Source: Halobacillus karajensis
GTDB lineage: Bacteria > Bacillota > Bacilli > Bacillales > Halobacillaceae
DNA length: 64,000 nt
Assembly: GCF_900108515.1 (NCBI RefSeq)
Contig: NZ_FNWW01000006.1
Span: 222,365-286,364 of the forward strand
Direction: 5' to 3'
Below are positions 8,267 through 16,970 of this stretch, in pieces (position 1 is the first letter of the stretch; each line of letters starts with the position of its first letter). The position numbers and the translations under genes are program-made. Below the pieces are notes generated by a model. The model worked only from the letters and a program-made list of their open reading frames with translations, had not been told where the DNA came from and did not search any database.

Positions 8267-9607
8267 TTGACTAAAGCTGATGTGAAAAGTGAAATGCTTT
8301 CCAAAGATGAGAAATATGTATGGCATTCAATGAAACCGTATAATCCCCAAGCTACGATGGTAGGAAAGAATGCAAAGGGATCCTGGATTACAGATATCGA
8401 CGGACATCAATACCTTGATGCAATGTCAGGGCTTTGGTGTGTCAATGTTGGATATGGCCGGGAAGAGCTTGCACAAGCTGCATATGAACAAATAAAAGAT
8501 TTATCCTACATGCCCCTTACTCAAAGCCATGAGGCAGCGATTAAATTAGGGGAAAAAATTAATCAGATGATCGGGGATGACTATGTCATCTTTTTCTCAA
8601 ACAGTGGATCGGAAGCCAACGAAGCTGCTTTTAAAATGGTTCGTCAGTATCATCAGCAAAAGGGAGACCATTACCGCACTAAATTCATTTCTAGATATAG
8701 AGCCTATCATGGAAATTCGGCAAGTGCATTAGCGGCTACAGGTCAAGCGCAAAGAAAATATAAATATGAGCCGCTTGGACAGGGATTCCTCCATGTTGCT
8801 CCTCCGGATGAATATCGTAATAACCATAGTGAAAAAGACCGGTGGGGCGCGAAGGAAATGGATAATGTGATGACATGGGAGTACAGGGAAACCATTGCTG
8901 GAGTTATTATGGAGCCGATTATTACAGGAGGCGGGGTTATTGTTCCTCCTGAACCATACATGAAAGAAGTCAAAGAGATTTGTGAGAAGCACGGAGCGCT
9001 AATGATCGTAGATGAAGTCATCTGTGGATTCGGGCGTACCGGGAAGCCTTTTGGATTTATGAATTATGGAATTAAGCCGGATATAATTACGATGGCGAAA
9101 GGGATTACGAGTGCTTATCTCCCACTCTCAGCTACAGCAGTAAAACGTGACATTTATGAAGCTTTTTGTGGTGATGATTCGTATGATTTTTTCCGTCATA
9201 TTAATACGTTTGGAGGGCATCCAGCCGCCTGTGCTGTAGCATTAAAAAATATTGAGATTATGGAAAAAGAAAACCTTTTCGAACGTTCTCGTCTGCTAGG
9301 GGAAACGATCCTCAATGATTTAGGCAATCGACTGCAGAATCATAAGAATGTTGGGCATGTAAGAGGAAAAGGGCTGTTGATCGGCATTGAGATGGTGGAA
9401 GATCAACAATCTAAAGAACCACTGGCCGTTGAAAAAGTGAATCAAATAATCGGCTATTGTAAGGAAAAAGGTGTAATTATTGGAAAGAACGGAATGACAG
9501 TCGCAGGATTTAACAATGTTTTGACACTGGCACCCCCGTTATCTATTGAAGAAGAGGATGTCACCCTTTTATTAGACACAGTCGTGGAGGCGATTCAATC
9601 CGTTTGA
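8267..9607 (+). CDS. Class-III aminotransferase, probably beta-alanine (omega-amino acid):pyruvate type
   Basis: A 446-residue PLP enzyme of the omega-transaminase family. Visible features: the SGLWCVNVGYGREELAQAA motif, the phosphate-binding NSGSEANEAAFK, the IVDEVICGFGRTG segment whose aspartate contacts the PLP nitrogen, and the Schiff-base lysine in MAKGITSAYLPLSA. The start is TTG, chosen because TAAGGAGGT ends 7 bases upstream. Next to the dihydropyrimidine genes and followed 21 bases later by alanine dehydrogenase, it most likely converts beta-alanine (or 3-aminoisobutyrate) plus pyruvate to malonate semialdehyde plus alanine. Substrate is inferred from context; other omega-amino acids are possible. 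Confidence 0.88.
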   Translation: MTKADVKSEMLSKDEKYVWHSMKPYNPQATMVGKNAKGSWITDIDGHQYLDAMSGLWCVNVGYGREELAQAAYEQIKDLSYMPLTQSHEAAIKLGEKINQMIGDDYVIFFSNSGSEANEAAFKMVRQYHQQKGDHYRTKFISRYRAYHGNSASALAATGQAQRKYKYEPLGQGFLHVAPPDEYRNNHSEKDRWGAKEMDNVMTWEYRETIAGVIMEPIITGGGVIVPPEPYMKEVKEICEKHGALMIVDEVICGFGRTGKPFGFMNYGIKPDIITMAKGITSAYLPLSATAVKRDIYEAFCGDDSYDFFRHINTFGGHPAACAVALKNIEIMEKENLFERSRLLGETILNDLGNRLQNHKNVGHVRGKGLLIGIEMVEDQQSKEPLAVEKVNQIIGYCKEKGVIIGKNGMTVAGFNNVLTLAPPLSIEEEDVTLLLDTVVEAIQSV

Positions 9608-9628
9608 CTTTGATAGGAGGAAGGGACC

Positions 9629-10762
9629 TTGCGTATAGGGATTCCAAAAGAAATAAAGAACAATGAAAACCGTGTGGCCATCACTCCTGCAGGGGCTGTT
9701 CATTTAATCAATGAAGGGCATGAAGTTTTTTTAGAGACGGATGCAGGGGAACATTCGGGATTTTCCAATCATCAGTATGAAGAAGTGGGCGTCAAAATAG
9801 TTGAGACAGCTGCGGAGGCCTGGGCGCAACAGATGGTACTGAAGGTAAAAGAGCCGCTGGCTGAAGAGTATAGGTATTTTTATGAGGGACTTATTTTGTT
9901 TACGTATTTGCATCTTGCGGCTGATGAGGAATTGACGAAAGCTTTACAAGAGAAAAAAGTCGTTGCTATTTCTTATGAAACGGTCCAGGCATCAAATGGA
10001 TCCCTGCCATTGCTTACGCCGATGAGCGAGGTAGCTGGTAGAATGGCCGCTCAAAAAGGCGCGCAATATTTAGAACGTATGTATGGTGGGAAAGGAATTC
10101 TTCTTGGAGGAGTTCCTGGTGTGAAGCGTGGAAAAGTAACCATTATTGGAGGAGGGGTTGTTGGTACTAACGCAGCGAAAATCGCTGTTGGCTTGGGAGC
10201 CGATGTCACCATTATCGACCTCAGCCCAGAGCGTCTCAGGCAGCTCGATGATATTTTTGGTCTTTCTATTCATACACTTACCTCGAATCCTTTGAACTTG
10301 AGGGAGGCAATTCGTGAATCAGATGTCGTCATAGGTGCGGTGCTTATTCCTGGTGCAAAGGCTCCTAAACTTGTGAGTGAGGACATGGTTAAATCGATGA
10401 GGAAAGGGAGTGTCATTGTGGATGTGGCCGTTGATCAGGGAGGGATTGTTGAAACGGTGAATCATGTCACTACACACGATGATCCAACTTATACGAAGCA
10501 TGGAGTTGTTCATTATGCGGTAGGGAATATGCCTGGTGCAGTCCCACAGACGTCAACCATCGGCCTGACCAATGTAACAATTCCATACGCGGTTCAAATT
10601 GCCAATAAGGGATTTGAAAAAGCATGCGTGGATAATGCAGCCTTGTTAAAAGGGGTCAATGTTGTGCACGGGAGTATAACCTATAGAGAGGTGGCAGAAG
10701 CTCATAACCTTGATTATTTAGACGTTGAAAAGGCAATGGGATTTAAAACGTTCATATCCTAA
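9629..10762 (+). CDS. ald: Alanine dehydrogenase
   Basis: NAD-dependent oxidative deamination of L-alanine to pyruvate and ammonia. The 377 residues match the family. K74 (in LKVKEP) and H95 (in [10 protein letters not shown]) correspond to the catalytic Lys/His pair, and [20 protein letters not shown] is the NAD-binding glycine motif. TTG start after TAGGAGG, 21 bases behind the aminotransferase, so the two are cotranscribed. Together they would form a cycle: the transaminase turns pyruvate into alanine and Ald regenerates pyruvate while releasing the pyrimidine nitrogen as ammonia. A second, general copy elsewhere cannot be excluded. Confidence 0.95.
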   Translation: MRIGIPKEIKNNENRVAITPAGAVHLINEGHEVFLETDAGEHSGFSNHQYEEVGVKIVETAAEAWAQQMVLKVKEPLAEEYRYFYEGLILFTYLHLAADEELTKALQEKKVVAISYETVQASNGSLPLLTPMSEVAGRMAAQKGAQYLERMYGGKGILLGGVPGVKRGKVTIIGGGVVGTNAAKIAVGLGADVTIIDLSPERLRQLDDIFGLSIHTLTSNPLNLREAIRESDVVIGAVLIPGAKAPKLVSEDMVKSMRKGSVIVDVAVDQGGIVETVNHVTTHDDPTYTKHGVVHYAVGNMPGAVPQTSTIGLTNVTIPYAVQIANKGFEKACVDNAALLKGVNVVHGSITYREVAEAHNLDYLDVEKAMGFKTFIS

Positions 10763-10770
10763 AAGAAATG

Positions 10771-10805
10771 ACGGTCTTCTTCATTAAAAGGAGGCCGTTA
10801 TTTTT
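10771..10805 (+). terminator. Terminator after ald
   Basis: An 11-bp stem with G-U pairs (ACGGTCTTCTT with AAGGAGGCCGT), then TTATTTTTAT. Confidence 0.75.
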
Positions 10806-11019
10806 ATGCAGTTAGGTATACATGAAAAAATAAATTCATGAATACGATTGGAATAAGTGTTTTGTTCTTTAGGAGACAGAGATCGAATGATGGAAATGAT
10901 CGTGCTAGGTTCCTCCTGCTGTAATGCATTCCACGTGTCTTGAAGGGGAGTGATGATCAGAGAAAGTTTACTTGAAAATCACGATCATTGACAGGACCTA
11001 TTTTAAGGAGGTGTGCACC

Positions 11020-11274
11020 ATGGATTTTCTTACAGACTTCACCCCCTATGCTGGTCTTGCTGTGTTGTTGTATGCAGTGAGGCAGACGAACAAGGTTTCG
11101 AACCGGTACATTCCGATTATTGCAGTTGTATTAGGAATAGCTTTTGCTTATTGGCAGCAAGGTATTTCACCGGGGACAACGGTAGAGGGATTAAAATACG
11201 CACTGCTTGGGATTGGTACGGTCGCAGGTGTGAAGTATTTCTTAGAAAAACAGGCGGAGGAACAGAAAGGTTAG
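11020..11274 (+). CDS. Small two-helix membrane protein, holin-like
   Basis: An 84-residue protein with two hydrophobic segments (about 8-20 and 30-43) and a third weakly hydrophobic stretch near KYALLGIGTVAG, ending in a charged tail KQAEEQKG. The size and layout resemble small phage-type holins, but no family signature is certain and no lysis gene is adjacent. The ATG at 11020 is preferred over the upstream in-frame start because TAAGGAGGTG lies directly before it. Flanked by the ald terminator and a bidirectional terminator, so it is probably monocistronic. Confidence 0.6.
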   Translation: MDFLTDFTPYAGLAVLLYAVRQTNKVSNRYIPIIAVVLGIAFAYWQQGISPGTTVEGLKYALLGIGTVAGVKYFLEKQAEEQKG

Positions 11275-11366
11275 AAGGAGTGCTATATTGTCCCCTTTTA
11301 AGACCGCACCTTTAAGTGTTTTAGGTAAAAGCTATTCCCATGAAAGAATGGAATAGATGAAGGTAT

Positions 11367-11399
11367 AAAAAAAGCACGAGGTCTGAGCCTCGTGCTTTT
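11367..11399. terminator. Bidirectional terminator between the small membrane gene and rlmN
   Basis: Perfect stem AAAAGCACGAGG / CCTCGTGCTTTT with A-run on one side and T-run on the other. Confidence 0.85.
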
Positions 11400-12483
11400 A
11401 GTTCGTTTGCATTTTTTTCTTTTTGCGAGCTTTTTCTTTTTCGATTTGTTTACTGCGCAATTGACCGCAAGCTGCATCGATATCAGTCCCGTGTTCTGTA
11501 CGTACACCGCACTTAATTCCTCTGTCCATCAGCGTCTGATAGAACGTAAGGATCGATTCTTTTTCACTTCGCTCATAAGGGTGGTCAGCGACAGGGTTGT
11601 AGGGAATCAAGTTGACATAAGATAGGTGTCGTTTATCTTTCAACAAGTCCGCTAGTTCTTCTGCTTCTTTCTTATGGTCGTTGACATCTTTAAGCAAAAT
11701 GTACTCAAAGGTAATTCGGCGATTGGTTTTTTCGAGATAATAGTCAATCGCAGGCATTAATTTCTCGAGGGGATAGGCACGGTTAATCTTCATAATTTTC
11801 GTTCGCAGTTCGTTGTTTGGTGCATGAATGGATAGAGCCAAGTTAATTTGGATGCCCTCATCAGCAAATTCATACATTTTTGGAGCAATCCCACTTGTAG
11901 ATACAGTAATATGGCGGGCACCAATGGAAAGTCCTTTTTTATCATTCACGACTTTCAGGAAGTTAATTAAATGATCGTAGTTATCAAAAGGCTCGCCAAT
12001 TCCCATCACAACGATATGGCTGACACGCTCGTTGTTTCCTTGACCATCTAAATGCTGTTGAACTTGCATGATTTGCTCTACAATTTCACCGCTGGTAAGG
12101 TCACGGTTTTTACGCAAAATGCCACTCGCACAGAATGAACAGCCAATGTTACAGCCGACCTGTGTGGTCACACATACAGATAAGCCATAGTTAAAACGCA
12201 TCAATACGGTTTCAATAACATTCCCGTCCTGCAACTTAAAAAGAAATTTAACTGTCCCGTCCTTAGATTCCTGCTTAATTTCCTCTGATAACGTCCCGAT
12301 TGTGAAGTTTTCAGTAAGCAGGTCAATACAGGATTGGTTCACATTTTTCATTTGTGAAAAGTCTGTCACACGTTTCTGGTAGAGCCAGTCCCAGACTTGT
12401 TTGGAGCGAAACTTTTTCTCTCCATGATCGATAAGCCAATCTGTCAGTTGTTCAAATGTCAATCCGTAAATGGATCGTTTCAT
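11398..12483 (-). CDS. rlmN: RlmN/Cfr-family 23S rRNA (adenine-2503) methyltransferase
   Basis: Radical-SAM enzyme that methylates C2 of A2503 in 23S rRNA (and usually tRNA A37). The 361 residues show the CX3CX2C cluster motif (C111, C115, C118 in [10 protein letters not shown]), [11 protein letters not shown], the SAM-region [10 protein letters not shown], and the C-terminal DIDAACGQL whose cysteine resolves the protein-RNA adduct. N-terminal [17 protein letters not shown] matches RlmN rather than Cfr. The cell may hold a second rlmN in the usual ribosomal-maturation locus; this copy stands alone. If paralogous, a Cfr-like C8 specificity would be the alternative, but the sequence looks closer to RlmN. 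No ribosome or RNA-processing neighbours. Confidence 0.9.
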   Translation of the reverse strand: MKRSIYGLTFEQLTDWLIDHGEKKFRSKQVWDWLYQKRVTDFSQMKNVNQSCIDLLTENFTIGTLSEEIKQESKDGTVKFLFKLQDGNVIETVLMRFNYGLSVCVTTQVGCNIGCSFCASGILRKNRDLTSGEIVEQIMQVQQHLDGQGNNERVSHIVVMGIGEPFDNYDHLINFLKVVNDKKGLSIGARHITVSTSGIAPKMYEFADEGIQINLALSIHAPNNELRTKIMKINRAYPLEKLMPAIDYYLEKTNRRITFEYILLKDVNDHKKEAEELADLLKDKRHLSYVNLIPYNPVADHPYERSEKESILTFYQTLMDRGIKCGVRTEHGTDIDAACGQLRSKQIEKEKARKKKKMQTN

Positions 12484-12773
12484 AAATACGCTCCTCTTTA
12501 AAAAAAATCGCTATTCCAATAATAATCGATATAAGAGACATAAACAACCAGAAAGCGAATGTTATAATTTTACAAAAATAGCTGTACGGAATGTATATAC
12601 AAAGGTATTTGAAAAGAACCCCTCATCCATTCATTAGATGTAAAAGAGTGTTCTTCCCGCAAGGATAGAGAGGAATATAGGATTTCCGTTCGTGTTTCTT
12701 TTTAAAAAGCGTAATCGATGATGACTTTCCTTAAAGCCAGGAGAAAGGGCTGCTTTTCTTTAGTATGACAATA
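12484..12773. other. Intergenic region between rlmN and the serine hydrolase gene
   Basis: About 290 bases upstream of rlmN (minus strand) and downstream of the hydrolase. Apart from the A/T-rich stretch expected for the rlmN promoter, no ORF with a ribosome site, RNA gene or repeat was recognised. Confidence 0.4.
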
Positions 12774-12811
12774 GAAAAGCTCAGAGCATTTCTATTTGCT
12801 CTGAGCCTTTT
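12774..12811. terminator. Terminator downstream of the serine hydrolase
   Basis: Perfect 10-bp stem GCTCAGAGCA / TGCTCTGAGC, flanked by AAAAG and CCTTTT, so it works in either direction; it lies directly after the minus-strand stop. Confidence 0.8.
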
Positions 12812-12812
12812 A

Positions 12813-14492
12813 TTAATAGGACCGCTTTTGCCAAGAATCACTGGAGGGTTCGATTTCTTTTCCATCCCATTTTAACTGATCTACGTACCAGCCACGACTG
12901 TTGACACTTCCATCTGTTTTATAGGTGAAGCGGATATGGGTGGTATCCGAAGGAAGTGGAACATTTTTAGACACCCATCCGTTACTGTCGCCGGTATAGG
13001 TTTCAAGGGTCGTCCATGTTTCTCCATCTTTGCTCACCTGTAGTTCCCCTAGGTCGTAACTATCTTCCATTTCATGCCATGTGTTAAAAGATAGGGAAGC
13101 ATCACCAGGTTCAATTTCCGCTATTAAATGTTTTTCCTCATGATCTCCATAACCCGCATGCCATGGTTCAGCTTTTTTGTCCATTTGGACTGGAATGGCA
13201 TCAGCCACTTTGCGGGCAAATTCTCTCCTTGTTGGGGAGGTAGACACTGTTTCCCGTGTTGGATGCACTCGGTTTGTCAAAAGGATGGCAATCGTGTCGT
13301 TCGCAGGGTTCACCACGATCGATGTTCCAGTATACCCTGTGTGTCCGTAAGTACCAGGGCTGGAGAGGGCATCCATGTACCAGCCTTGGTGAAGTTCCCA
13401 TCCAAGTCCATGATTGTCCCCCGGGAATTCAGGTATTCGATTTTCTGTTAGTAATTGAACGGTTTCAGGCTTGAGGATTCGTTTGTTCCCATATTCACCA
13501 TCCATTAAAAACATGTGGGCTAATTTAGCGAGGTCGCTCGCTGTAGAGAATACCCCAGCATGACCGGCAACGCCGTCCAGAGACCAGGCGCTTTCGTCAT
13601 GGACTTCTCCCCATACGAGTCCGCGATTGGCCCATGGCTGTTCCTCCGTTGCAGCAATTCTATGTTTTAAGTGATCATCTGGATTATACATTGTGTCGTT
13701 CATGTGGAGGGGAGCTGTGATTTCTTGTTTGACGAATTCATCAAGGCGCATCCCTGACAGGCGTTCGACTAATGCTCCGAGAGTGATCATGTTGAGGTCG
13801 CTGTAGGTGTAGGTGGAGCCTGGTTCATTTTCAAGAGGGTGTTGAAAAACATGCTGAAGACGGTCATTCCTGTCTCCTTCAACTGTGTAAAGCGGGATCC
13901 AGGGTTTAAATCCGCTGGTATGAGTCATGAGCTGTTCAATCGTCACGTCTTCTTTTCCATTTGCGGCAAACTCCGGGATGTGTTTGGCGACAGGATCATT
14001 TAATTTAAACTTCCCGTCTTCATATAAAATCATGGCCGCCGTCGTAGTGAAAATTTTACTAATAGAGGCAAGATCAAATATTGTATCTTCTTTCATTGGT
14101 ATAGGATTTTCGGATTCTGTAAAGTTATCATCCTTGTATTTTAGTGCATATCCATAGGCTTGTTGTTTAACGATATGTCCCCTTCGTGCTACATAAGCAA
14201 CCGCTCCTGGCATGACTTTGTCTTCTATTGCATTTTGTAGGAGATTATCGATTTTCTTTAAGGGTTCTGCTCTCATGCCGGCACCTCGTATGGAACCTGG
14301 GTGAAGAACGGGAGAAGATGGTCCTGGCTGATCCCAGGAAAAAACGGGATGAACACTACTGGGAGACGAATGGGCATTTCCTTTCAATCCTTTCTCTATG
14401 TTGGGTCCTGGGGTGGCGAAATTTGTGGTGGGGGTAAATATAGTGGCTCCTAAAGCAGTTGTCAATATAATAGATACGGCTTTCTTTTTCAT
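12813..14492 (-). CDS. Secreted beta-lactamase-fold serine hydrolase with C-terminal beta-sandwich domain
   Basis: A 559-residue exported protein. MKKKAVSIILTTALGATIF is a signal peptide; the ATG at 14492 follows AAGGAGG by 6 bases, whereas the longer in-frame start has none. The catalytic domain (about 75-440) has the class-C/PBP motifs SISK (SxxK nucleophile), YSDLN (YxN-like) and HTG (KTG-like), plus GVAGHAGVFSTASDLAK, seen in the AmiE/YbbE group of muropeptide-processing esterases or amidases. The last 110 residues (LSFNTWHEMEDSYDLGELQVSKD, then RGWYVDQLKWDG) form an additional beta-sandwich like those in M6 peptidases or MAM-type binding modules. The substrate is probably cell-wall-related. 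No cell-wall recycling genes sit next to it. Confidence 0.8.
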   Translation of the reverse strand: MKKKAVSIILTTALGATIFTPTTNFATPGPNIEKGLKGNAHSSPSSVHPVFSWDQPGPSSPVLHPGSIRGAGMRAEPLKKIDNLLQNAIEDKVMPGAVAYVARRGHIVKQQAYGYALKYKDDNFTESENPIPMKEDTIFDLASISKIFTTTAAMILYEDGKFKLNDPVAKHIPEFAANGKEDVTIEQLMTHTSGFKPWIPLYTVEGDRNDRLQHVFQHPLENEPGSTYTYSDLNMITLGALVERLSGMRLDEFVKQEITAPLHMNDTMYNPDDHLKHRIAATEEQPWANRGLVWGEVHDESAWSLDGVAGHAGVFSTASDLAKLAHMFLMDGEYGNKRILKPETVQLLTENRIPEFPGDNHGLGWELHQGWYMDALSSPGTYGHTGYTGTSIVVNPANDTIAILLTNRVHPTRETVSTSPTRREFARKVADAIPVQMDKKAEPWHAGYGDHEEKHLIAEIEPGDASLSFNTWHEMEDSYDLGELQVSKDGETWTTLETYTGDSNGWVSKNVPLPSDTTHIRFTYKTDGSVNSRGWYVDQLKWDGKEIEPSSDSWQKRSY

Positions 14493-14537
14493 TTCATACC
14501 TCCTTCTTTGATAATATAAGCATACGAGTTTTATCAA

Positions 14538-14795
14538 CTAGTCGTCTATACCACTTTAGTAGGAATGGAAAAAACAGACTTAGGTGGAAAGGATTATAGA
14601 ATGATAGGGTAGTGGATTGGTTTTCTTAAAAATAGAGCGAGGCGGGTTTCAATAGAGGTATCCTCATGGTCCAATCATGTTTCAATGGCTCATTGCCGCA
14701 GGAAAGAGAAGATATGTTCAAATAATCGTTTGAAAATAATGGAAATGGGAATGATCCTAGGCAGGAATCGTTTCCTGGTTATTCCCATCTCCTAT
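14538..14795. other. Intergenic region between two minus-strand genes
   Basis: About 260 bases downstream of the nuclease terminator and upstream of the serine hydrolase. No convincing ORF or RNA structure; it should contain the hydrolase promoter. Confidence 0.35.
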
Positions 14796-14836
14796 TAAAA
14801 AAGGAAGGACTACGTTGTCCCGTAAGTCCTCCTTCC
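14796..14836 (-). terminator. Terminator after the nuclease lipoprotein gene
   Basis: GGAAGGAxxACTTACG and CGTAGTCCTTCC arms (a few mismatches) followed on the minus strand by TTTTTT. Confidence 0.75.
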
Positions 14837-14838
14837 GT

Positions 14839-15666
14839 TTATAAACTTTCACAAACTATACCGTCGTTATCATTTCCATCAAGCCTGTGCGGATCCTCTT
14901 TTGGACCACCGGCTGCTTCATAAAAGGCTTGGGCTTCTTCCTGTGAAGAGAAATCGCTGCAATCCCGGTCCGATCCATAAGGGTCATAGGGGAGGTTCCC
15001 TTTATCATCTGTAGAAGCTGGTTCTTCATTTATAGGTGCTTCCTCCAGGAATCCGTCTTCTGTGACATAGCCATCAATACTCCAGACCCCTTTTTCCTGC
15101 TGTTGTGCCCTTGATTCCGCTTCCTGCATGGAATCCGCGTGTGTATAGGGCGGGTTATAGACATAAGCGTACCGCGCCAATCCTTTCTCTAAAAGTTGCT
15201 GGTTGAAGTTTTCACCATCTACCCACACATAAGCCAGTAATCGGTCGTATTTGTCCCGTTTTGGTCCATCATATTCGATTCGTACTTCTTTATTGTCTAA
15301 TTTTTGTTTAGCAAAATGACTGGCCTCTGGGCCAAAAGGCTGAACGGGTTTATTTGGATGTACAGTCTCCGGCGTATCCACAAGTAGGAGACGTACGCGT
15401 TCTTCTTTGCCATTTATTTGAATGTCGATGGTGTCCCCATCGACAACGTTTGTAACAATGGCTTTGACAACTTCTGCTTCTTTTGATGCATCCTTCGTTT
15501 TTTTTAATTGATTTTCTTCTTTTTCTGTATTTAACTTCTCTTGTTGTTCGATGTGGTCATTCGACTTTTCGGCAGGTTGGGTTTCTGTCGCACAACTTGT
15601 CAAAAGGGGAAAGAGCATCACTAGCACGAGAAGGAGCCAATAAACAGGGCGGTTCCAAGGTGTCAT
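14839..15666 (-). CDS. Thermonuclease-family lipoprotein with Excalibur domain
   Basis: A 275-residue secreted nuclease of the SNase family. The start at 15666 follows AAAGGAGTGAG; it gives a lipoprotein signal (LLLVLVMLFPLLTSC, lipobox LTSC), whereas the longer in-frame start would not. The nuclease domain (about 65-205) contains VDGDTIDIQI, RVRLLLVDTPE, FGPEASHFA and DKYDRLLAYV, covering the calcium-site aspartates and the catalytic Arg-Glu-Arg set. The C-terminus is an Excalibur calcium-binding motif (DRDCSDFSSQEEAQAFY and DxNDGIVCE). This is the YncB/YhcR-like arrangement of Bacillaceae, for degrading extracellular nucleic acid at the cell surface. Monocistronic by flanking signals. Confidence 0.9.
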   Translation of the reverse strand: MTPWNRPVYWLLLVLVMLFPLLTSCATETQPAEKSNDHIEQQEKLNTEKEENQLKKTKDASKEAEVVKAIVTNVVDGDTIDIQINGKEERVRLLLVDTPETVHPNKPVQPFGPEASHFAKQKLDNKEVRIEYDGPKRDKYDRLLAYVWVDGENFNQQLLEKGLARYAYVYNPPYTHADSMQEAESRAQQQEKGVWSIDGYVTEDGFLEEAPINEEPASTDDKGNLPYDPYGSDRDCSDFSSQEEAQAFYEAAGGPKEDPHRLDGNDNDGIVCESL

Positions 15667-15726
15667 AGTCTCACTCCTTTGATGAATAAAAACACGAACG
15701 GAGCACGCGTTTGAAAGCTTCTTCAT

Positions 15727-16019
15727 ATTTTACTATTCTCTAATTTCCATGTCTGTGAGTAAAATAGATCATACAGTTGATTTCTTGTGAAGCTAGTCTT
15801 ATTAAGCAGGTTTCGTTCGAAAGCCGAGTCAAGTTCTTTTGAATTTTTTCACCAAAGTGTAATTAGCCCCGTCCCCATCCCGATTAATCCGATTCTAGCC
15901 ATCTTTCATTCTGTTTTTCTGGGATATAAGTAACCAATTTTTCTCTACTGTTCCTTATTGACAAAAGGGGCTGTTTTTCGAGACACTAGATTTATTAAAG
16001 GAATAGGGAGAGAGTACCT
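15727..16019. other. Divergent promoter region, nuclease lipoprotein / ferredoxin
   Basis: About 290 bases between divergent genes. A/T-rich, with GGGAGAG directly before the ferredoxin ATG. No additional gene or RNA structure was recognised. Confidence 0.4.
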
Positions 16020-16259
16020 ATGGCATTTGTCATTACACAACCTTGCCAAGGCGAACAAGCCGGCGAATGCGTCGACGTTTGTCCTGTCGATTGTATTGAA
16101 AAGGGAGAGGATCAGTATTATATCAACCCTGATTTATGTATTGACTGCGGAGCGTGTGTATCCGTATGTCCGGTAGATGCTATTGTGGAAGAGTATGAGC
16201 TGATGCCTGAAGAAGAACCCTACTTAGAAAAAGCCGAAAAGTTCTTTGGCCATATATAA
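16020..16259 (+). CDS. Ferredoxin, 7Fe-type spacing
   Basis: A 79-residue soluble electron carrier. Cysteines fall at 9, 17, 21, 25, 40, 43, 46 and 50. The first motif lacks the CxxCxxC spacing (C9-x7-C17-x3-C21-P), while the second is canonical (C40-x2-C43-x2-C46-x3-C50-P). This matches Bacillus schlegelii-type ferredoxins with one 3Fe-4S and one 4Fe-4S cluster. GGGAGAG precedes the ATG. It is separated from the SEDS operon by a perfect terminator stem. Redox partner unknown. Confidence 0.9.
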   Translation: MAFVITQPCQGEQAGECVDVCPVDCIEKGEDQYYINPDLCIDCGACVSVCPVDAIVEEYELMPEEEPYLEKAEKFFGHI

Positions 16260-16298
16260 AATAAGAAGGACTGTCCATAGACGACAGTCCTTCTTATT
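16260..16298. terminator. Terminator after ferredoxin
   Basis: A perfect 16-bp stem (AATAAGAAGGACTGTC with GACAGTCCTTCTTATT) and a 7-base loop. The T-rich tract is part of the stem, as in many Bacillus terminators. Confidence 0.75.
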
Positions 16299-16299
16299 G

Positions 16300-16332
16300 A
16301 CCCGAGTGTTGACATTTTGTCAACACTCGGGT
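16300..16332. promoter_or_regulatory. Perfect inverted repeat, putative operator of the HTH-SEDS operon
   Basis: Two 15-base arms (ACCCGAGTGTTGACA and its exact complement) separated by TTT. The right end of the left arm is a consensus -35 hexamer TTGACA (16309-16314), and a weak -10 (TAATTT, 16332-16337) lies 17 bases away, so a dimer on the repeat would cover the promoter. It has no T-run and is distinct from the ferredoxin terminator just before it. The gene 42 bases downstream encodes an HTH protein, so autoregulation is the simple explanation. Inference from sequence only. Confidence 0.65.
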
Positions 16333-16373
16333 AATTTGTAATTAAGAAACTAGGAAAATAGGGAGGAAATAGA

Positions 16374-16964
16374 GTGGAAGAATCACTAGGCATATGGTTG
16401 AAACAAACCTTGAAAGATCGAAAGTTATCTATGAGGAAATTTAGTGAACAGACAGGTGTAGATGTGGCTACCATCTCCAAAATAGTAAGTGGAAAAAGAA
16501 AAGCAAACCTTCAACACTTACAAACGTTTTCGAAAACATTAAACCTCCCACTGAAAGAGTTACTGGTGAGAGCTGGAATTGAAGAAGAGGAAAAAGATGA
16601 TTTGCTCAATATTGAACAATTTGTGGGTGGGGAACACCTAAGTAAAAAAGAAGTGGAACGTAAGCTGTCTTCCTATGAAAAATTATCTGAAACAGACAAA
16701 GGGCGAAGGACAGTGTTGGAGAATTTTGTATATAAGCTTAAGGAAGTGGGGAGCATGGGACCTCCTCTCACTACACTTGAAACCATGTATGAACGTTTTA
16801 AGGAGAAGCAAGGATCCAAAAAAGAATTGGCTTTGATGGGAAGCGCTCTTCTGTATTTCATTTTTACTGTGGATGTGGTCCCTGATTATGTCTTTCCTCT
16901 GGGCTATGTTGATGATGCAGTGGCTATTCAAACCGTTATCCACATGCTTTCCGTTAAGCAATAG
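16374..16964 (+). CDS. XRE-type HTH protein fused to a DUF1232 (YkvA-like) membrane domain
   Basis: A 196-residue two-domain protein. Residues 1-65 form an XRE/lambda-repressor-like HTH (MRKFSEQTGVDVATISKIVSGKRKANLQHL). Residues about 145-190 contain the DUF1232 signature: LLYFIFTVDVVPDYVFPLGYVDDA, a hydrophobic segment with the conserved D-x-x-PDY...G-x-x-DD pattern. This suggests a DNA-binding protein tethered to, or sensing, the membrane. GTG start, 8 bases after GGGAGG. The gene is followed 6 bases later by the first SEDS gene, so it is likely the local regulator, acting at the upstream palindrome. Function not known for this fusion. Confidence 0.75.
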   Translation: MEESLGIWLKQTLKDRKLSMRKFSEQTGVDVATISKIVSGKRKANLQHLQTFSKTLNLPLKELLVRAGIEEEEKDDLLNIEQFVGGEHLSKKEVERKLSSYEKLSETDKGRRTVLENFVYKLKEVGSMGPPLTTLETMYERFKEKQGSKKELALMGSALLYFIFTVDVVPDYVFPLGYVDDAVAIQTVIHMLSVKQ

Positions 16965-16970
16965 GGCGAC

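Noticed and set aside
11013..11315. Alternative 100-codon frame over the small membrane gene
   Set aside because: The other frame has the AAGGAGG-spaced ATG and hydrophobic helices.
15958..16176. ORF of 72 codons overlapping the ferredoxin gene
   Set aside because: Out of frame with the clear ferredoxin, no ribosome site, composition unlike a protein.
16260..16332. Single large hairpin covering terminator and palindrome
   Set aside because: The two inverted repeats are each perfect, separately centred and not mutually complementary.
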